Source of the DNA: Temnothorax longispinosus
Lineage: Eukaryota > Arthropoda > Insecta > Hymenoptera > Formicidae
DNA length: 64,000 bases
Direction: 5' to 3'
Assembly: GCF_030848805.1 (NCBI RefSeq)
Contig: NC_092361.1
Location: forward strand, 9,629,928-9,693,927
Program-made: the position numbers and the translations under genes
Shown: one piece after another, positions 34,366 through 44,443 of the stretch
Numbering within the stretch: position 1 is the stretch's first letter
Layout: every line of letters starts with the position of its first letter
Notes under the pieces: generated by a model
Database searches by the model: none
What the model saw: the letters and a program-made list of their open reading frames with translations, nothing else
Told to the model about the DNA's origin: nothing

Positions 34366-35537
34366 ATGACTGAAATTCTCAACATCGGAACCGAGCCGGT
34401 CTTTGACGATCGCATCGTCAAGATCGAGATTCACACGTACAACCCGTACGCCAACACAACGTTTGACTGTAACGACGAGATACGAATACCCATACAACAG
34501 CAGGATCTGTATACGTTGCCGTGCGAAAGTTTTCTCTACGTTGAAGGAACATTGACGGTGACCAGAGCAGCCGACCAAGTCGATAACGTGGTATTGGGTA
34601 CTAATTGCGTCGCGTTCATGTTCGATGAGATTCGATACGAGCTCGACGGTATGGAGATTGATCGCTGCAGAAACGTAGGAAAAACCAGCACGCTCAAGAA
34701 CTACGTTACGGTATCGTCCGACAGAAGCGTGATTCTGCGAAACGCTGGCTGGGATCCGCAGAATAACCCGAATGGATATTTCAATTTCTGCGTACCGCTC
34801 AACTTGTTACTGAGATTTTGCGAGGATTACAAACGCGTGGTGATCAACGCTCGTCACGAATTGATCTTGATACGATCGCGCAACGACCACAATTCCATAG
34901 GAATTCCGTAGGAAGCTCGGTGGGGAGTCTCGCGTTGGAGCCTAATATCAAAATACTCAAGATACAATGGCGAATGCGGACGATATCTAATTCTAAGTAT
35001 GGGTTTCCGTTCGTGGGATCTGTATGAATATCCCCTGTTGCAGACAAGACCAAACACTCGTGGGCCATTAAGACCGCGACTCAGATTGAGAAACCGCGAT
35101 ACGTCGTCTTCGCTCTGCAGACGGGTCGGAAGAACGTCATATCCGCCGACACAAGCCGATTCGACGGCTGCAACTTGACCAACGTATAACTCTATCTAAA
35201 TTCGGAAGTTTACCCGTACGACGACCTGAATTTAGACTTTGGCAAACACAGATGGGTGATTCTGTACGAAATGTACGCGCGTTTTTGCAAGGGCTGCTAC
35301 GGATATGAATATCTCGAGCCGAGTCTCACCGTTTCGACTTTTCTACGTAACGGCCCGTTTGTGATCATCGATTGCTCCCGCCAAAACGAATCCGTCAAAA
35401 ACGCCACCGTGGATGTCAGAATAAAATTCGATTGCATGAAGAACGTACCGCCGAATACCTCCGCGTACTGTCTCATCATACACGACCGCGTGATTGAGTA
35501 CAACCCGTTGACGAACGTGGTGCGCAAAATAGTCTGA
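34366..35537 (+). pseudogene. mcp: Polinton A major capsid protein (hexon-like), broken
   Basis: It starts MTEILNIGTEPVFDD. The first 181 residues are open (DEIRIPIQQQDLYTLPCESF; NPNGYFNFCVPLNLLL) and end in a frameshift near 34905. A segment with KILKIQWRM follows in another frame, then a deletion, a shift near 35045 to KTKHSWAIKTATQ, a TAA near 35188, and an open C-terminal part ending NPLTNVVRKIV. The family forms the double-jelly-roll capsomers of Polinton/adintovirus particles. The gene is clearly non-functional. Confidence 0.88.
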
Positions 35538-35746
35538 GTGTTCGCGGCAACGTCGACGTGAATATTATTTTCTCTCTCTTTCTCTCTCTCTCTCTTTCCA
35601 TCAGTCTCCGATACAATTATTGAGAGGAGCAAGGGAGGGAGGGAGGAGAAAGTATAAATCAAAATGTCGCGAGACTGTTTGCAGAATTGCGCGTCATTCC
35701 TCTCGATTGACGCATCGACGAGAGAGAGAGATAAAGAAATCTCGTC

Positions 35747-36283
35747 ATGTCCGTACCAACGTTCGTGGACCTGCAAGGATTCCTCGTCGGGATAAAATTT
35801 GTCGTGAAGGAGGTGGCGATGCTGAGAAAAGGCTGCGTTCTGACGCATCATATCTTTACGTACCCAATGCCGTGGAATCTCCTCACAAAATCAGACAAAT
35901 CGTGCGCTACCTGGTTGATTGCGAATCACCATGGATTACGATGGGAAGACGGAAACGTGCCGTACAGCATGGTGAAACGCCTGATTACGTCGGCCGTGCT
36001 TGGTGTGGAAGAAGAAGAAGACGATGAAGAAGATGACGATGACGAGATGCCGACTCTCGTGTACGTCAAGGGATGTCAGAAACAAGAATGGCTGGTAGAT
36101 CTGCTGGAGAATTATGCCAGAAAATACCTAATCGTCGAGTCTCTGGATGCGCATTACGATAATATTGAATCATTGAATAAACTAGATGACACCAATACTA
36201 TGCGATGCGGAAAACATGAAAAGAATTGCGCGTTACAAAATGTAATAAAACTATTTAACTGGTGGTCGCGCGCGACGCCATAA
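35747..36283 (+). CDS. Polinton A right-end protein, 178 aa, function unknown
   Basis: This intact frame lies downstream of the major capsid gene. It begins MSVPTFVDLQGFLVG, contains ANHHGLRWEDGNVPY, then an acidic run of about 15 Glu/Asp residues, and ends with CGKHEKNCALQNVIKLFNWW. The spacing of the C-terminal C..H.....C and the HHG..W motif recall a family common in arthropod Polintons. I recall possible similarity to exonuclease-like folds starting DxxGF, but cannot show it. It is one of the few undamaged frames in element A. No equivalent is present in copy B because B is truncated before this point. Confidence 0.65.
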   Translation: MSVPTFVDLQGFLVGIKFVVKEVAMLRKGCVLTHHIFTYPMPWNLLTKSDKSCATWLIANHHGLRWEDGNVPYSMVKRLITSAVLGVEEEEDDEEDDDDEMPTLVYVKGCQKQEWLVDLLENYARKYLIVESLDAHYDNIESLNKLDDTNTMRCGKHEKNCALQNVIKLFNWWSRATP

Positions 36284-36674
36284 GAATTTGCCATCGTTTT
36301 TTAATAAATAAATTATATATAACTCTTTATAATGTTTTATTTTTTACTCTCCCTCCCCTCCCTCATCATTATCGTTAAAGTAGGCTTTACTTTCCCCTCT
36401 CCTAAAAAATTCCACTGCGCAGTTCTGTAAACATTAATTCCCTCTCCCCCTTTCCCCCACCACCACATCATTACTTTTAGAATTGTCGCGTATACTCGAT
36501 TAATTTCATATGATCAGTCTTGTCGCGATCGCTTGTACTGACGGTCAACTTCTCAGAGTCTAAAGGGCGAAAATGTTTTCCTTTGAAGGATGCAACAGCA
36601 GCAGCAGCAGCAACAACTATTTGCAAATTCTAATACTTACGATAAATAAAACTAATTTCATTTCTTTTATCCAG
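36284..36674. other. Gap with CAG repeat and possible splice acceptor
   Basis: A polypyrimidine stretch CATTTCTTTTATCCAG ends at 36674, in front of the next coding segment, and looks like a 3' splice site. A CAG run at about 36593-36615 follows an ATG at 36590 and would encode a short Gln-rich start, but I could not find a matching donor. Confidence 0.4.
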
Positions 36675-37195
36675 CATTTCGTTGGACCGTCGCGCGGTTA
36701 ATATACTCAGCAGACGATACGCGTTGACAGCTACAGTATACAAATTCCTCGAAATTGGCATCAACGTGAGCCCACCGAGCTACGTGGAGATTGCCGTTGG
36801 AGATCATCGAGGAAAGGAACTGCTGTTGTCTCTCGAAACGTGGAAGGCACTCTACGAGCAACGGCGAAATTCAGAATTTCTTTCGCAATGACTACAAAGA
36901 TATCCACAGTTTTATAAACGTTGGACCGCTAACGGTGAGAGTTTGTACGTCGGTTAATAACGTCAAACTCATACGTCTGGAATCTGTAAACGTACGCTTC
37001 ATGATGACCGAATCGACGTTGCATCGTATGTTCGATCTCGATCGGTGCATCGATGCAAGATTCGATCGATTGGTCAGAATACTTGCGGCAGTCGATGCAA
37101 AATTTGCACAGTTCTCCGATATTGCGTCCACTGTGACGGATCCCAAGGAAGAGTCGAATGTAATATACGCTAGCGATGCGTTCAATACGAATTAG
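36675..37195 (+). pseudogene. Polinton A last gene, function unknown, one frameshift, 3' end in the TIR
   Basis: The first frame encodes TATVYKFLEIGINVSPPSYV and AVGDHRGKELLLSLETWK. After a one-base shift near 36855 the frame continues FFRNDYKDIHSFINVGPLTV and DLDRCIDARFDRLVRILAAV to the stop at 37195. The last ~85 bp lie in the right terminal inverted repeat, so a fragment of this gene is mirrored at the left end. The 5' end is uncertain (probable intron). Similar small proteins occur in arthropod Polintons, but I cannot assign a role. Confidence 0.6.
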
Positions 37196-38048
37196 CTCAT
37201 CAATTGTGAGCTCGCAGTTTTAGTTTTTTAGCACGTAAGATATATTATGTAAAAAAAGAGTTAAATAAACAGCCTTTTTTTACACCTAAATGAACGATGT
37301 AATTTCTTTGCGTGCATATGTCCATCCTTACCTATATTTTATCAAATGTTGTTTACGACGAACATGTTCCAATAGGTTCGATGCGTTATCGAGTCGATCA
37401 TCGTCGATGACATTATTTCTTTCTTTGTCTTTTACGTACTGCGTAGATAAATTGTTTAGTAAATTTGTTTAGTCTACGCGATAACCACACCCCCCTTTTC
37501 CTAGAAATATGTTGTTTATGACAAACATGTTCCGACAGGTTCGATGCGTCATTTATTCCTTTGTTTATTTTATGTACTGCGTCGTAAAAAATAGTGCGTA
37601 GATAGATTGTTTAGTTTACGCGATAACCGCCCCCTTTTCCTAGAAAAATGTTGTTTGCGACAAACATGTTCGACAAGTTCAATGCGTTATCGACAAAACA
37701 CGCTCCTACGCAGTGCGCTATCGAGTTAGTCTTATTCATTGTGCGCCGCCTAACGGCGTCGTTGCGAACGTACTCCGCGGCGCAACCGCGACCGCGAACG
37801 ACCGGCGCGACGCGCACCCCCACGCGGACCCCGCGGCGCGGGTGAGTCATCCCGGTGACGGCGGTATGTCAAGGTCAACCCCCTCCCCTCCCCCTTCCCC
37901 CGCGTAATCCAATATCCTTGAAATCCGATACCCTTGTGTAACCCGATATTCCGGCCCCTCCCCTTTTTCTCACCCCCCGCGAAATTCAATACCCCCCCTT
38001 CCTTACCTTCCCTCGAAGCTCCCTGGTTAGAACGCCCATAGGTTAACT
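37109..38048. repeat. Right terminal inverted repeat of Polinton A
   Basis: Reverse complement of 21717-22835. It includes the 3' end of the last gene, the CTAGGAAAAG...GATAACGC subterminal repeats (37330-37700), a GC-rich segment, and the terminal GTTAGAACGCCCATAGGTTAACT. Confidence 0.9.
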
Positions 38049-39090
38049 ATTAGTCTTAATTAAAATTCAAAATTTTTAACCCTTTTTTTAAAAATAGGTG
38101 TAAGGGGTAAGAAGTAAGGAATAAGGAGTAAGAAGTAAGGGGAAAGGGTTTGTATTAATCCCTGTGGAACCATCTTCGCGAGAACTACATCCATCCTCTT
38201 CTTCTTACGTTCTTCTCCTTCTTCTTCTTACGTTAGGAAACTGTTTTTGCCCTTTTGAACCTTTTATAGACCACATAGGGGTTGCAACTACTCCGGAATT
38301 GTACCAAAATACGAGTCATGCCACCCGACGTACATACAAATCTGATGATAACTCATAATCGAAAATTTGAATCCAGTAAACTTTCCCTTACACGGCTCTC
38401 ACTTACTAGAACTCTATGTTATAAGAATATAATCTAGAGCTCTATCACTTACTCGTGACGAGTGCCATTTAGCGCTACGGTAGGCTAAACCGACAACACT
38501 TTTTAAGATTTTGCGAAGAAGAAAACTACGACAACTACGACGACTACGACGACGACAACGACATAAATTGAATGACATAAATTGGGCAGAAAAATAAAGA
38601 CATATATGCATATCTATGCGTCAAGTGCATATCTGTATATCAATGTTATATCGTTACAATCAGAAAAATTTATATTCTTCTTCAATATTTAAATTTTTCG
38701 ATAATATTGACTTATTAAAACAATTCAGTAGTTTATTTCTAGAGAAGCGTTCTTTTTTCTGTAAAAGATACGCTGTAACGTCTCGCTTATGAAAAGAAAA
38801 TATGAAAGGAAATGTATCGCTCCTGTATCTTGTTAATCGCTTACGAAAGAATGTATTTTCTCTTGTAACTTATTAAAAAATATCTTGTTAAAAAATTATA
38901 TACTTGGCGTGAGACGCTACCGCATCTCTTGATATCAATCGCAACCTATTCCGCATCTATTCTACAACTAATTCCACAATCGCAGAATCGAAATAGATTA
39001 GTAAAAGAGTTAAGATCAAAGTTGCGGTTATGGGATAATTTGCAATCAATAACTGCGGAATGAGTTGCGATTAAAACATTGGTTGCGGAA
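38049..39090. other. Repeat-derived intergenic DNA
   Basis: 38100-38150 is a run of (A)GTAAG(G/A)A units. 38150-38290 is related to 16690-16900. 38395-38655 (ACGGCTCT...CTTTTTAAGATTTTGCGAAG...TATCTGTATATCAA) has a second copy at 39560-39626 plus 41540-41668. No gene is supported. Confidence 0.5.
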
Positions 39091-39097
39091 TAATTTG

Positions 39098-39475
39098 CGG
39101 TTAGTAACTGCGGAATAGGTGCAGAACAGATTCGGAATAGGTGCAAAACATGTGCGGAATAGGAGCGGAATAGATGCGGAACAGATGCGAAATAGATGCG
39201 GAATAGGTGCAAAACATATGCGGAATAAGTGCGGAACATGTGCGGAATAGGTGCGGAACAGGGGCAAAACATGTATGGAATAGGTGAGGAATATGTGCGG
39301 AATATGTGCGGAATAGGTGCAGAACATGTGCGAAATATGTGCGGAATATGTGCATAATAGGTGCGGAATGTGTGCAAAATAGGTGCGAAATATGTGCGGA
39401 ATAGATGCGGAATAGGTGCGAAATAGGTGCGGAATAGGTGCGGAACAGGTGCAAAACAGGTGCGGAATAAATTGC
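39098..39475. repeat. 11-bp minisatellite, open in three minus-strand frames
   Basis: Units of GTGCGGAATAG and close variants repeat about 34 times. Because 11 is not a multiple of three, all three minus-strand frames read the same 11-residue peptide pattern (FRTYSAxIPHL). The resulting long ORFs should not be taken as genes. Confidence 0.85.
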
Positions 39476-40136
39476 GGAATGTATTGCGGTTAGTGACTGC
39501 GGAACATTGGTTACGGATATATAAAAAATTTGAATTCAATAAACTTTGCCGCCTAACACGGCTCTTATTTACTCGTGACAAGTGCTATCTAGCGGCACGG
39601 TAGGCCAAACCGACAACACTTTTTAAGGGGGGAACCTCATGTAAACAGCACTTTTTTTAAGACTTTATTACAAAAAAGTGGAAGTAATTATTGAATTCAA
39701 ATAAAATACATTGTAATATTTAAGTTTTAATGTACAAAAAAAAATTTTTTTGTTGGAAAAAGAAAACAAAATGGCAACGCTACAGCTGCTTAAAGTTGGC
39801 TCCTCGAATTTGCGCCGGGAACGCTCAGGTCCTTGTAATTATCTGAAATCAACAAATTAAATTTTTTCCATTAAAATAAGATATTTTGTACTTCATGAAC
39901 CTAAATTTAGCAAAAAAACAAAAAATAAAAAATTGGGGACATTTAAAAAAATTTATTCAATTTTCTGTTTTAAACAAATTGTTAAAAACTATATTTATTA
40001 AAAAATTTTAATATATTTTTAGGTTCATGAAGTATACGATACATATACAAATATCTCTACAAAGTTTCAAGTTGATCGGCCATTAACTTTTTGAGTTATA
40101 TTCCCCGGCGCAAAAAAAAGTGTTTTGAGAAAAACG

Positions 40137-40199
<63 letters not shown>
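40137..40199 (+). rRNA. 28S rRNA fragment, upstream part
   Basis: TGATTTCTGCCCAGTGCTCT through GCGGGTAAACGG matches the conserved 28S region directly upstream of the R2/R1 insertion sites. A few substitutions relative to the consensus (for example AACGTGAAG) indicate a non-functional copy. Confidence 0.88.
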
Positions 40200-41034
40200 T
40201 GCACCCTGTGCCCTTTACCCATAAAACTGCTGGGCTGCTGCCCAATCCCAGGTCCTATCAGCTGGGTAACGGATGCAGCCGGTAGTACTGAACAGGGTAG
40301 CGTTTCGCGAGGCGAGCGCGGCGTGCTCGTGCGTGGGAGGTGCCCAATACGAGCGGGGTATATGGCGCACCACGTGCCGTATATTCCTAAGGCGCGTCGA
40401 CTGCTGCCGAATCCCGGATCCCCGGGCAACCGATAAGCGACGCGTTAACAGTACGGGGTGACTTGTGCGATTACGTGGTAGCTGGTGGCATGGCACCAGC
40501 GACGGCGACTCGTCAAACGTGAGCTAAGATCGCTCGACACGAGTACTACGGGGGTAGGGAGCCCCGCCGGGAGGCTACCGGTGCCCTACCAGATGGTATC
40601 GGACTCGTAGGGGCAGAGGTTTCGCATAGCCGAGTGAGCGGCATAGAGGGCCTAGTGTGGGTCAGCGCTATGAAGCTCATGTTGCGCATTACCTGTTAGT
40701 GGGGTGCCTTGGCACCCCGGTCCTGTCAGTTGAGCTGATCTAATCCGAGTAGGTCATGCTCGCTGCAGGATTTAATCCTGCTACCTGGGAAACAGCTCAG
40801 GTACAATGTGAGTCATATGTGCGTTACGGGAAACCGTGTCTGCCAGTGGCCAGAGGTGTCGCCTATACCGGGAGTACGTAATCCGAAGGGTATGTATCTC
40901 TGTAATGGGCAAATCCACGGTGGCGGGTTCCGTTACTGCTGTGCAGGGAAGTACTGATAACGTTCAGTCGCACTCCGACCACGGGGTGGATTCTGGGGGG
41001 GCTAACCGCCCCCCCAGACCCCCCGGTGCGGTCG
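40200..41034. mobile_element. Unidentified 0.83-kb insert in 28S rDNA
   Basis: The sequence lies between the 28S segments GGTAAACGG and TAACTATGAC, where intact 28S has only a few bases. It is GC-rich, with hairpin-capable stretches (GGGGTGCCTTGGCACCCC; GGGGGGGCTAACCGCCCCCCC) and no convincing reading frame. Its position just upstream of the R2 site suggests a non-autonomous rDNA-specific retroelement. A structured intron is less likely. Family unknown. Confidence 0.6.
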
Positions 41035-41054
41035 TAACTATGACTCTCTTAACA

Positions 41055-41113
<59 letters not shown>

Positions 41114-41169
41114 ACTTCCCTATCTACTATCTAGCGAAACCACTGCCAAGGGAACGGGCTTGGAAAAAT

Positions 41170-41208
<39 letters not shown>

Positions 41209-41213
41209 TGGCA
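41035..41213 (+). rRNA. 28S rRNA fragment spanning the R2 and R1 sites
   Basis: TAACTATGACTCTCTTAA continues through TAGCCAAATGCCTCGTCATC to GAGCTTGACTCTAGTCTGGCA, the very conserved 28S segment used by R2 and R1. Small defects (AACAG for AAGG at the R2 site, a missing G at the R1 site) mark it as a pseudogene fragment. Confidence 0.92.
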
Positions 41214-41247
41214 AAGATAGTGACTTATATAGTGATTTATATTTACC

Positions 41248-41445
41248 TAAGCTTAATCTACGATGCCAGGGCCGTAAAGTAATTTTTCCTCTTCTAGAAA
41301 AACATCTAATTGTGCTGCATTTTCCTCTTTTCGAGCAGTCCTGGCCTCTTTTGTCGTTTTTTGTGACCGTCGATCTTGCTTCTTTACTCGATTCTTATCA
41401 TAAGTATCAGGGTCTTAGGGACCTTTAGGATTTGATTTAGGCTTT
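41248..41445 (-). pseudogene. Charged C-terminal coding remnant of the TTAA transposon
   Basis: In one minus-strand frame the sequence reads KYISKVSKPKSNPKGP, a stop, then DPDTYDKNRVKKQDRRSQ, RKEENAAQLDVFLEEEKLLY and GPGIVD before a stop. The Lys/Glu-rich helical character, single in-frame stop and location near the right end suggest the tail of a lost transposon protein. I do not recognise the family. Confidence 0.4.
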
Positions 41446-41539
41446 GAAACTTTGGAAATGTATTTTTCAGATGGTACATGAATTTTTCAAGCCATAAAAC
41501 AAAAATGCAAAAAAAAAATTTTTACTTGAGGCTCCCCCT

Positions 41540-44213
41540 TTAAGATTTTGAGAAGAAGAAAACGACGACGACGACGACATATCTGAATGACATATATTGG
41601 GCAGAAAAATAGAGGCATATATGCATATCTATGCATCAAGTGCATATCTGTGTATCAATATTGTATAGGGGAGACCGGGGCGAAGTCGGCCCCGGGGCGG
41701 AGTCGTCTTTGTAATTATCTCGAAATCTCGAATTTGTATGTCGTGTGAATTCGCCATTAATACTGTAAACGCGGCTTATGGTTACCAACGGAGTTTAGTG
41801 TGGTTAGGTTGTAACCGAACGATACATACTCCGGCTACAAGACACGCTATTTTGTCCTCTAAGTCATCGGTCGCCACTCGGTTTGTCCTATTTCCACCGA
41901 GAAGGTAAGTATCTATGACATATGGTGAATCAATTTGTTTAAACATTCCCCTTTTCAGGTTCCCGCCACGGATGCCTCATCGCCGTCGCCTACCCTCGGA
42001 TCCTAGCCGCTTGCCACCGACCAAGGTCAACCAAGGACAACGACGGATGACCACCGCTTGTTCAGGTAAGAACGTCTATCACGTGTCACCTTAATTAATT
42101 AATCCTCTTTTATTTTCAGATTCCCGCCACGGATGCTCGATCTCCAGCGCCTGCTCTCGGATCACCGATATCAATCACCAGCCTAAGTCAACGCGGGACC
42201 GAGATGGCTTACCACCGCTTGATCGGGTAAGTTACAGTACCAATGGTTAATTAACTTAATTAATTCTTCTTATTTTCAGGTTCGCTCTACGGGTGCCTCA
42301 TCTGTGTCGCCGACTCATGGATCACCGCTGCTGCACGCCGACCGGGACCAACGCGTACACAAGATGGCCGACCACCGCTCTCACGGGGTAAGTATAAGTA
42401 ACGTGGTTAATTAACTTAATTAATACTGCTTCTTTTCAAGTTTCCGCCACGGATGGCTCATCTGCATCTCCCACTGTTGAAGCACCGATGATAATATCCG
42501 ACCCGGATCGACGCCTTCGCAAGATGGCTGACCTCCGCTTGATCAGTTAAGTAGAAGGTAAGTAATCGGTAACTTCGTTGATATTTTCACAAATGATTGT
42601 TCCATTTATTCATAATGATCGTTTCACAAAGATGGTTGTTCACAAATTTTCGTTCTACGCAATATGGCGGTCGCACGTCTCGCCAAGTGCGAAGTTTCCG
42701 TTTCGGTACTACAAGACCGTTCGTTTTTCGTATCGACAAATTATAACGCGTTATGCGGGCGTTTCCGTTTGTTTCGGACCTCGGGGTAATCTAATTTCGT
42801 AATTCGGTACGCGATCGCGATAATTACTGCGACACGCCGAGATATACGCGCGAGACGAGTGTTACCGCTTCGAGTGCCCACGAGAGACTGCCTCGAGTAA
42901 TCTTCCTCGCTGTGGCTCCCTACCTACGATATTTTACCCCCACCATGGTGTCACGGCCGCTTTCTCTTTCGGTATTTTTCCACACGCTACGCAGTTACAA
43001 TAGGTGTTTACCGCTTCTGGCCGTGCCAGATGTTCCCGGCGGAAATTTCCACCCGTTTCGCCTTAAAGGCGACGCATTTTTTCAAGGCCCGGATAGTGGT
43101 TTTTCACCACCCTGAATTTTCGACTTTCTACGGCGCCGACCTGCGCGCACGTCTTCTCCTACGTCCCTATAGAGGATTCCGGACCGACTTCCTGAGGAAG
43201 GCGTCCAGGTCGATTTCACGATACCTGCCGTTGACGGCGACCCCCGGTGTTCGCTTCCACGATTCCTACAAGCGCTATTTTGGACTTTGTTCTCGTGGCC
43301 GATGTCCGGGTAGCGATTTCGCGGACCGTCTCCGTAACTTCTGTTCGGGTGATCGGATTTCGATGGCGACCTGTTCCTCGGGTGTACCAGGTCTCGCTCT
43401 CAAGGCACCGTGGGTTTTTCCCCGTAGATGACGCCTGGTTCGCTATCTTGTCACCTAGTGCCCGGATCGCGGCGCTCTTTGTTCGTGCCCCTATCTTACG
43501 CCTCTGTGGTTCGGCACAGGTGGTTCTTAGTTGCGCGCTCCGCACGGTTCTGGTACTTTGTTTCCGCGCCTCCGTCTGTCGCCGCTAAGCTTGGTTGGCT
43601 TTGCCGTTTTTCGCGAATTCGTACCCGGGTGTTCCCGGCCTGAAGATTGTGTGTGGCACGACGCCCTTTCAAGTCCGCGCAGTATCACGATCCATGCGCA
43701 AATAACTAAATCTGATTCTAACGGTCGAGCCGAGCACCGATGTGCCAGAAAACAACATGAACAATATGGATCGGCAAAATAGGAAAAGGTATTATATTTT
43801 ATTGCACCGGACGGATCAAAATCAAAACAAACTAACGCTACAATCAACCAAACGTAAAATTCATTATATTTAATCGCGAGCTTTTAGCTCCCTCGTAATA
43901 TCCGTCCTCGGAACGCTTCGCGCTATTACTATTCTATTGTGTCATACGTGGCTTTTCGATGATAGAGCCGCGCGCTTCCCCACCTGGATGCGTGGTTGTC
44001 GTCTTCGTCCCATCAGGTGGCCGACACGGCGCCTATGGTTGCAAGGTCTCTCAACTCGATAGAATTTCAGTGGTGGGGGTGACTCCAATATCGAAGTCAT
44101 TTTTTGTGGTGTTGCTGCTATCGAGAAATGTTGATTTGAAAGTGCCTACGTAACCTGTGTTGTCATTGCGTTAGATAGTTTGTCACCGTGCACGCGTTCT
44201 ATATTTTGACGTG
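41540..44213. other. Region with tandem exon-like units and GC-rich DNA, no named gene
   Basis: 41668-41720 begins GGGGAGACCGGGGCGAAGTC with an internal repeat GGGGCG(A/G)AGTCG. 41905-42600 holds the tandem exon-like array listed separately. 42900-43800 is GC-rich with frames on both strands but no recognisable domain. It could be a long non-coding RNA, a 5' UTR region for the THAP exon, or part of a large transposon. Confidence 0.45.
41905..42557 (+). repeat. Tandem array of four exon-like units with splice-site consensus
   Basis: Exon-like blocks at 41959-42065 (107 bp), 42120-42226 (107 bp), 42280-42387 (108 bp) and 42441-42557 (or to 42546) are separated by 53-54-bp introns. The introns begin GTAAG and end TTTTCAG (TTTTCAAG in the last). 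An upstream block ends GAG AAG at 41904 before GTAAGT. Blocks share CCGCCACGGATG, GGATCACCG and GACCACCGCTT. The period is about 161 bp. The blocks are not multiples of three and contain stops, so they are probably non-coding. Confidence 0.7.
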
Positions 44214-44443
44214 ATGACAAAACCGTGCATTGTACCGAAATGCGAAACAGGCTTTAAAAACCTGAAAATAAACGGTCGGTTTTTAAAGTGCCAACGCATA
44301 GTGAACGGCTCAAAAAATGGCAACCCACGATTCCTAGCAAGAAACTGACGTCTTTGCATTATGTTTGTGAGGAACATTTTGAAGAAAAATATATTCTCAG
44401 AAAGTACGTCAAGCATGATGCAAACGGGAAAGTTATTGCAGAG
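44214..44443 (+). pseudogene. THAP-domain exon, frameshifted
   Basis: The ATG at 44214 begins MTKPCIVPKCETGFKN, the first Cys pair of a THAP (C2CH) zinc finger. After a small indel near 44282 the frame continues VPTHSERLKKWQ and LHYVCEEHFEEKYILRKYV, supplying the C..H pair. The exon ends GCAGAG before a consensus donor GTAAGT at 44444. THAP domains bind DNA and occur in P-element-like and Kolobok transposases as well as host genes. No further exons are recognisable downstream. Confidence 0.78.

Larger units (their letters stand above)
21717..38048 (+). mobile_element. Polinton/Maverick element A (adintovirus-like), complete but decayed
   Basis: The element is 16,332 bp and begins AGTTAACCTATGGGCGTTC and ends with the reverse complement. 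The flanks are TTTAGT (21711-21716) and ATTAGT (38049-38054), a 6-bp target duplication with one mismatch. AG-type ends and 6-bp duplications are usual for Polintons. Inside are protein-primed DNA polymerase B, chromodomain integrase, DUF8207-type protein, packaging ATPase, PLA2-like protein, adenain-like protease, penton and major capsid remnants, and two right-end genes. Most genes carry frameshifts or stops, so this is an old, inactive copy. Confidence 0.93.
39627..41539. mobile_element. TTAA-flanked DNA transposon carrying a 28S rDNA fragment
   Basis: The ends are GGGGGGAACCTCATGTAAA on the left and, read inward from the right, AGGGGGAGCCTCAAGTAAA. TTAA flanks both sides (39623-39626 and 41540-41543). 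The related sequence at about 38498-38520 shows the unoccupied site (CTTTTTAAGATTTTGCGAAG). TTAA with G-rich ends suggests Kolobok or a piggyBac-like group. The left 0.5 kb is non-coding, the middle is 28S rDNA with an insert, and the right 0.3 kb holds a short coding remnant. Confidence 0.75.

Noticed and set aside
35297..35851. 184-codon minus-strand ORF
   Set aside because: It is antisense to the major capsid remnant and the TC-rich microsatellite. Conservation follows the plus strand.
38946..39581. 211-codon minus-strand ORF and two overlapping frames
   Set aside because: They are produced by the 11-bp minisatellite, which is open in all three frames. There is no domain or start context.
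40200..41034. Reading the 28S insert as a group I intron
   Set aside because: The junctions lack the expected U before the 5' splice site, the position is not a known intron site that I can recall, and I could not find the conserved P/Q/R/S core by eye.
43030..43588. Overlapping ORFs of 109-133 codons in GC-rich DNA
   Set aside because: Both strands and several frames are open at once, there is no family resemblance, and no start or splice context favours one of them.
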